Part shown: piece by piece, positions 43,723 through 46,271 of the stretch
Layout of the letters: the number at the start of each line of letters is the position of its first letter
Position numbering within the stretch: position 1 is the stretch's first letter
Assembly: GCA_000383355.1 (NCBI GenBank)
Contig: KB911097.1
Coordinates: 1 to 46,271 of the forward strand
Reading direction: 5' to 3'
Length of the DNA: 46,271 bases
From: Flavobacterium sp. SCGC AAA160-P02
Lineage (GTDB): Bacteria > Bacteroidota > Bacteroidia > Flavobacteriales > Flavobacteriaceae
Notes under the pieces: model-generated
What the model was told of the DNA's origin: nothing
The model's input: the letters and a program-made list of their open reading frames with translations, nothing else
Databases searched by the model: none
Made by a program: the position numbers and the translations under genes

Positions 43723-45153
43723 ATGGCACTTTCTAAAAAGATAGGTTTACTCATAGCTCCGCTACTATTTTTTGTAGTTCTTAACCTGCCTTTTCATTTG
43801 GTTTCTGAAACTGGCGATGCTGTGATTGCTGTTGCTATTTGGATGGTTCTTTGGTGGATTACCGAAGCTGTTCATATTGCTGTTACAGCCTTGTTGCCAC
43901 TTATTTTATTTCCATTGCTAAAAGTAATGCCAGCAGCAGATGTAGGCGCCAATTATGGAAGTCCTATTATCTTTTTATTCTTTGGAGGCTTTATCTTGGC
44001 ATTGGCGCTAGAGAAAGTTAATTTGCATAAAAGAATTGCCTTAACCATTATAAAGATGACTGGGACTACACCCAACAAAGTCATTTTAGGGTTTATGATA
44101 GCCACGGCATTTATGAGCATGTGGATTAGCAACACCGCAAGTACTGTAGTAATGTTGCCTATTGCTATTTCTGTGATTAAATTGCTCATAGATGATCAAG
44201 ACGGGTTTACCAAAGGAGATAAGAATTTTGCCTTAAGTATAATGCTAGGAATTGCTTTTTCTGCCAATGCAGGAGGAGTTGCAACCGTTATAGGAACCCC
44301 ACCAAATTCTGTATTAATTGGCTTATTAGAAAGCGAGTACAACACACAAATATCTTTTTTAAAATGGATGACCATGGGATTGCCATTTTCTATAATGATG
44401 GTAAGCTTATGTTATTTGGTGCTGGTTAAAATAATGTTTCCTTGCAACAATATTAAATTTTCAACTTCGGCTAATGTTATTTCTGACGAATTAAAAAACT
44501 TGGGAAAAATATCTAAACAAGAAAAAAGAGTGCTCACCATTTTTGCCATTACGGTTTCTTTATGGATTACCAGAACCCTAATTAATTATATTTTTCCTGG
44601 CTTACAATTATCAGACACCATTATTAGTTTAATTGGAGCCATCTCTTTGTTTGCGATTCCAATGAATTTCAAAAAAGGCGATTTTGTGTTGCATTGGAAT
44701 GATACCAGCAAACTAGCTTGGGGTATTTTATTGCTGTTTGGTGGAGGTTTGGCCTTGGCAAAAGGAATGGCTTCAAGTGGTTTGGTAGCTGTTATTACAG
44801 AAGGCATTAAAAGCGGAGGTTTTAGCCCAATAATTGTAGTGTGTTTGCTAATAGTATTAATGCTATTTATGACAGAACTCATGAGCAATGTTGCATTGGT
44901 AGCTGTATTGGCTCCAGTGGTTGCAGGTATTGCTATTGGTTTAAACATTCCAATATTAAATGTATTAATACCTGTAACCATGGCGAGTAGTTGTGCCTTT
45001 ATGCTGCCCATGGCTACACCACCAAATGCCATCGTATTTGCCAGTGGTTATGTAAAAGTAAGTGAAATGGCACGTGCTGGAGTACTTCTAAATCTCTTAG
45101 CTGTAGGCTTACTTATTTTGTATTACATATTTGTAATTCCATTTATTTTTTAA
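43723..45153 (+). CDS. DASS/SLC13-family sodium:anion symporter
   Basis: A 476-residue inner-membrane protein with about 12 hydrophobic segments. Family marks are WWITEAVHIAVTALLP, GSPIIFLFFGGFILALALEK, the first Na-binding motif ISNTAST, GVATVIGTPPN, a second motif region MSNVALVAVLAPV (SNV instead of SNT), and SSCAFMLPMATPPNAIVFASG. Members import dicarboxylates, citrate or sulfate with sodium; the substrate cannot be read from the sequence. Its TAA overlaps the stop of the convergent YifB gene. Confidence 0.92.
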   Translation: MALSKKIGLLIAPLLFFVVLNLPFHLVSETGDAVIAVAIWMVLWWITEAVHIAVTALLPLILFPLLKVMPAADVGANYGSPIIFLFFGGFILALALEKVNLHKRIALTIIKMTGTTPNKVILGFMIATAFMSMWISNTASTVVMLPIAISVIKLLIDDQDGFTKGDKNFALSIMLGIAFSANAGGVATVIGTPPNSVLIGLLESEYNTQISFLKWMTMGLPFSIMMVSLCYLVLVKIMFPCNNIKFSTSANVISDELKNLGKISKQEKRVLTIFAITVSLWITRTLINYIFPGLQLSDTIISLIGAISLFAIPMNFKKGDFVLHWNDTSKLAWGILLLFGGGLALAKGMASSGLVAVITEGIKSGGFSPIIVVCLLIVLMLFMTELMSNVALVAVLAPVVAGIAIGLNIPILNVLIPVTMASSCAFMLPMATPPNAIVFASGYVKVSEMARAGVLLNLLAVGLLILYYIFVIPFIF

Positions 45154-46271
45154 CCCAACCAACCCTCTCTGTCTAAACTTCTGTATTGTATGGCTTCTGC
45201 AATATGTGATGGTGAAATATCTTGTGAAGCATCTAAATCTGCAACAGTTCTAGAAACTTTTAAAATTCTGTCATAGGCTCTAGCTGAAAGATTTAATTTT
45301 TCCATGGCTGTTTTTAAAAGACTCATGCTTTCAGGAGAAAGTTTACAGAACGCTCGTATCTGTTTCACATTCATTTGAGCATTGTAATGAATGTTTTCAA
45401 AATCTTTAAAACGTACTGTTTGTAATTCTCTTGCTTTGGTAACTCTTTTTCTTATGGCAGCACTAGATTCTCCTTTACGCTCGTCTGAAAGTTTTTCAAA
45501 GGGTACGGGGGTTACTTCTATATGAATGTCTATTCTATCTAACAACGGGCCAGAAATTCTTCCCAAATAACGTTGCATTTCTTGAGGCGAACTTGCCAAC
45601 GGGTTAGTACCATCATTAAAAAAACCAGAAGGGCTGGGGTTCATACTTGCCACCAACATAAAACTACTAGGGTAGGTAACCGTAAAGCGTGCCCTAGAAA
45701 TGGTTACTTCTCTGTCTTCTAGGGGTTGCCTCATTACTTCCAAAACAGTGCGTTTAAACTCGGGTAATTCATCTAAAAATAAGACCCCATTATGCGATAA
45801 TGATATTTCTCCTGGCTGCGGATACTGCCCGCCGCCAACAAGAGCTACATCAGAAATGGTATGATGAGGAGATCTAAAAGGGCGTTCATACAACAAGCCA
45901 TGTTCTTTTGTTTTACCAACTACAGAATGTATTTTGGTGGTTTCTAAAGCTTCCTGCAACGTCATAGGAGGTAAGATAGAAGGCAGGCGTTTTGCCAACA
46001 TGGTCTTACCAGACCCAGGAGGGCCAATTAAAATAATATTATGACCGCCAGCAGCAGCAATTTCCATACAACGCTTTATAGATTCTTGGCCTTTTACATC
46101 AGAAAAATCAAATTCTGGAAAATCTATATTTTTATAAAACTCCGCTTTAATATCTACCTTTGTGGGTATTATGCTTTTTTTACCATTAAAATGATCTATC
46201 ACCTCCATGATGTTTTCTACACCCAATACCTCTAGGCCTTCTACAATGGCTGCTTCTTTTGCATTTTTTTT
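45150..46271 (-). CDS. YifB/ComM-family Mg-chelatase-like AAA ATPase, 5' end cut by window edge
   Basis: The frame is open to the right edge, so the N-terminal part (roughly 135-140 residues, the Lon-protease-like domain) is missing; an internal TTG at 46226 is not the real start. The visible 373 codons contain IDHFNGKK, the AAA domain with Walker A IGPPGSGKTMLAKRLP, RPFRSPHHTIS, Walker B GVLFLDELPEF, RQPLEDREVTISRA, ASMNPSPSG, SGPLLDRIDIHIEV and the C-terminal Mg_chelatase_C helices. The family includes ComM, a helicase helping integration of DNA taken up during natural transformation. The tail overlaps the symporter stop by 4 bp. Confidence 0.93.
   Translation of the reverse strand, partial: KKNAKEAAIVEGLEVLGVENIMEVIDHFNGKKSIIPTKVDIKAEFYKNIDFPEFDFSDVKGQESIKRCMEIAAAGGHNIILIGPPGSGKTMLAKRLPSILPPMTLQEALETTKIHSVVGKTKEHGLLYERPFRSPHHTISDVALVGGGQYPQPGEISLSHNGVLFLDELPEFKRTVLEVMRQPLEDREVTISRARFTVTYPSSFMLVASMNPSPSGFFNDGTNPLASSPQEMQRYLGRISGPLLDRIDIHIEVTPVPFEKLSDERKGESSAAIRKRVTKARELQTVRFKDFENIHYNAQMNVKQIRAFCKLSPESMSLLKTAMEKLNLSARAYDRILKVSRTVADLDASQDISPSHIAEAIQYRSLDREGWLG

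Overview
The window is AT-rich chromosomal DNA from a member of the Bacteroidota, most likely a marine or aerobic Flavobacteriia. Supporting signs are a type IX secretion (T9SS) C-terminal sorting domain, a SusC-like TonB receptor, an alternative complex III (ActABCDEF) operon joined to cytochrome oxidase genes, a GGGPS-family lipid enzyme, DUF2723, and promoters of the Bacteroidota type (TTTG, about 19-23 nt, TAnnTTTG). No species is assigned. There is no insertion sequence, prophage or CRISPR array; most of the window is core genome.

Layout. 1-2564 (-): a three-gene surface cluster of a T9SS-sorted protein, a small outer-membrane barrel and a fibre-like repeat protein cut by the left edge. 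2783-7351 (-): an RluA-type pseudouridine synthase broken by two single-base insertions, and polA with a small palindromic element in its linker. 7616-9220 (+): a membrane metallophosphoesterase and a thioredoxin-fold protein without CxxC. 9217-12956 (-): DUF2723 glycosyltransferase-like membrane protein and a NodB deacetylase. 13125-13196 (+): tRNA-Gln with its own promoter and terminator. 13289-14116 (-): tandem universal stress protein. 14302-18973 (+): rimP-nusA-infB with a terminator-like hairpin in the leader. 19055-19423 (-): SPOR-domain protein.

19640-30937 (+) is a respiratory operon: actA-F (quinol to cytochrome c or oxidase) followed by coxB and coxA (oxygen reduction). 31035-35621 (+): ruvB, then a sulfur group (SulP transporter, persulfide dioxygenase-like/rhodanese fusion, lipoprotein rhodanese). 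35667-38263 (-): a TonB-dependent receptor behind a clear TPP riboswitch, so very probably a thiamin-regulated outer-membrane transporter. 38338-42273 (-): an XRE regulator, then a tightly overlapping run read in the order phosphopantetheinyl transferase, GGGPS, YkoF/MTH1187-like thiamin-binding protein, PnuC/PnuT transporter, NadR-like kinase, ArfB. Together with the riboswitch receptor this looks like a complete outer- plus inner-membrane thiamin salvage route. 42333-45153 (+): ahcY and a DASS/SLC13 anion symporter. 45150-46271 (-): YifB/ComM-type AAA ATPase cut by the right edge.

The points most worth a second look are the thiamin salvage array with its riboswitch, the leader hairpin of the nusA operon, the in-frame palindromic insertion in polA, the doubly frameshifted pseudouridine synthase, the homogenised 51-bp repeats of the fibre gene, and the sulfur operon. 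No wholly new system was demonstrated; functional links between neighbours are inferences.
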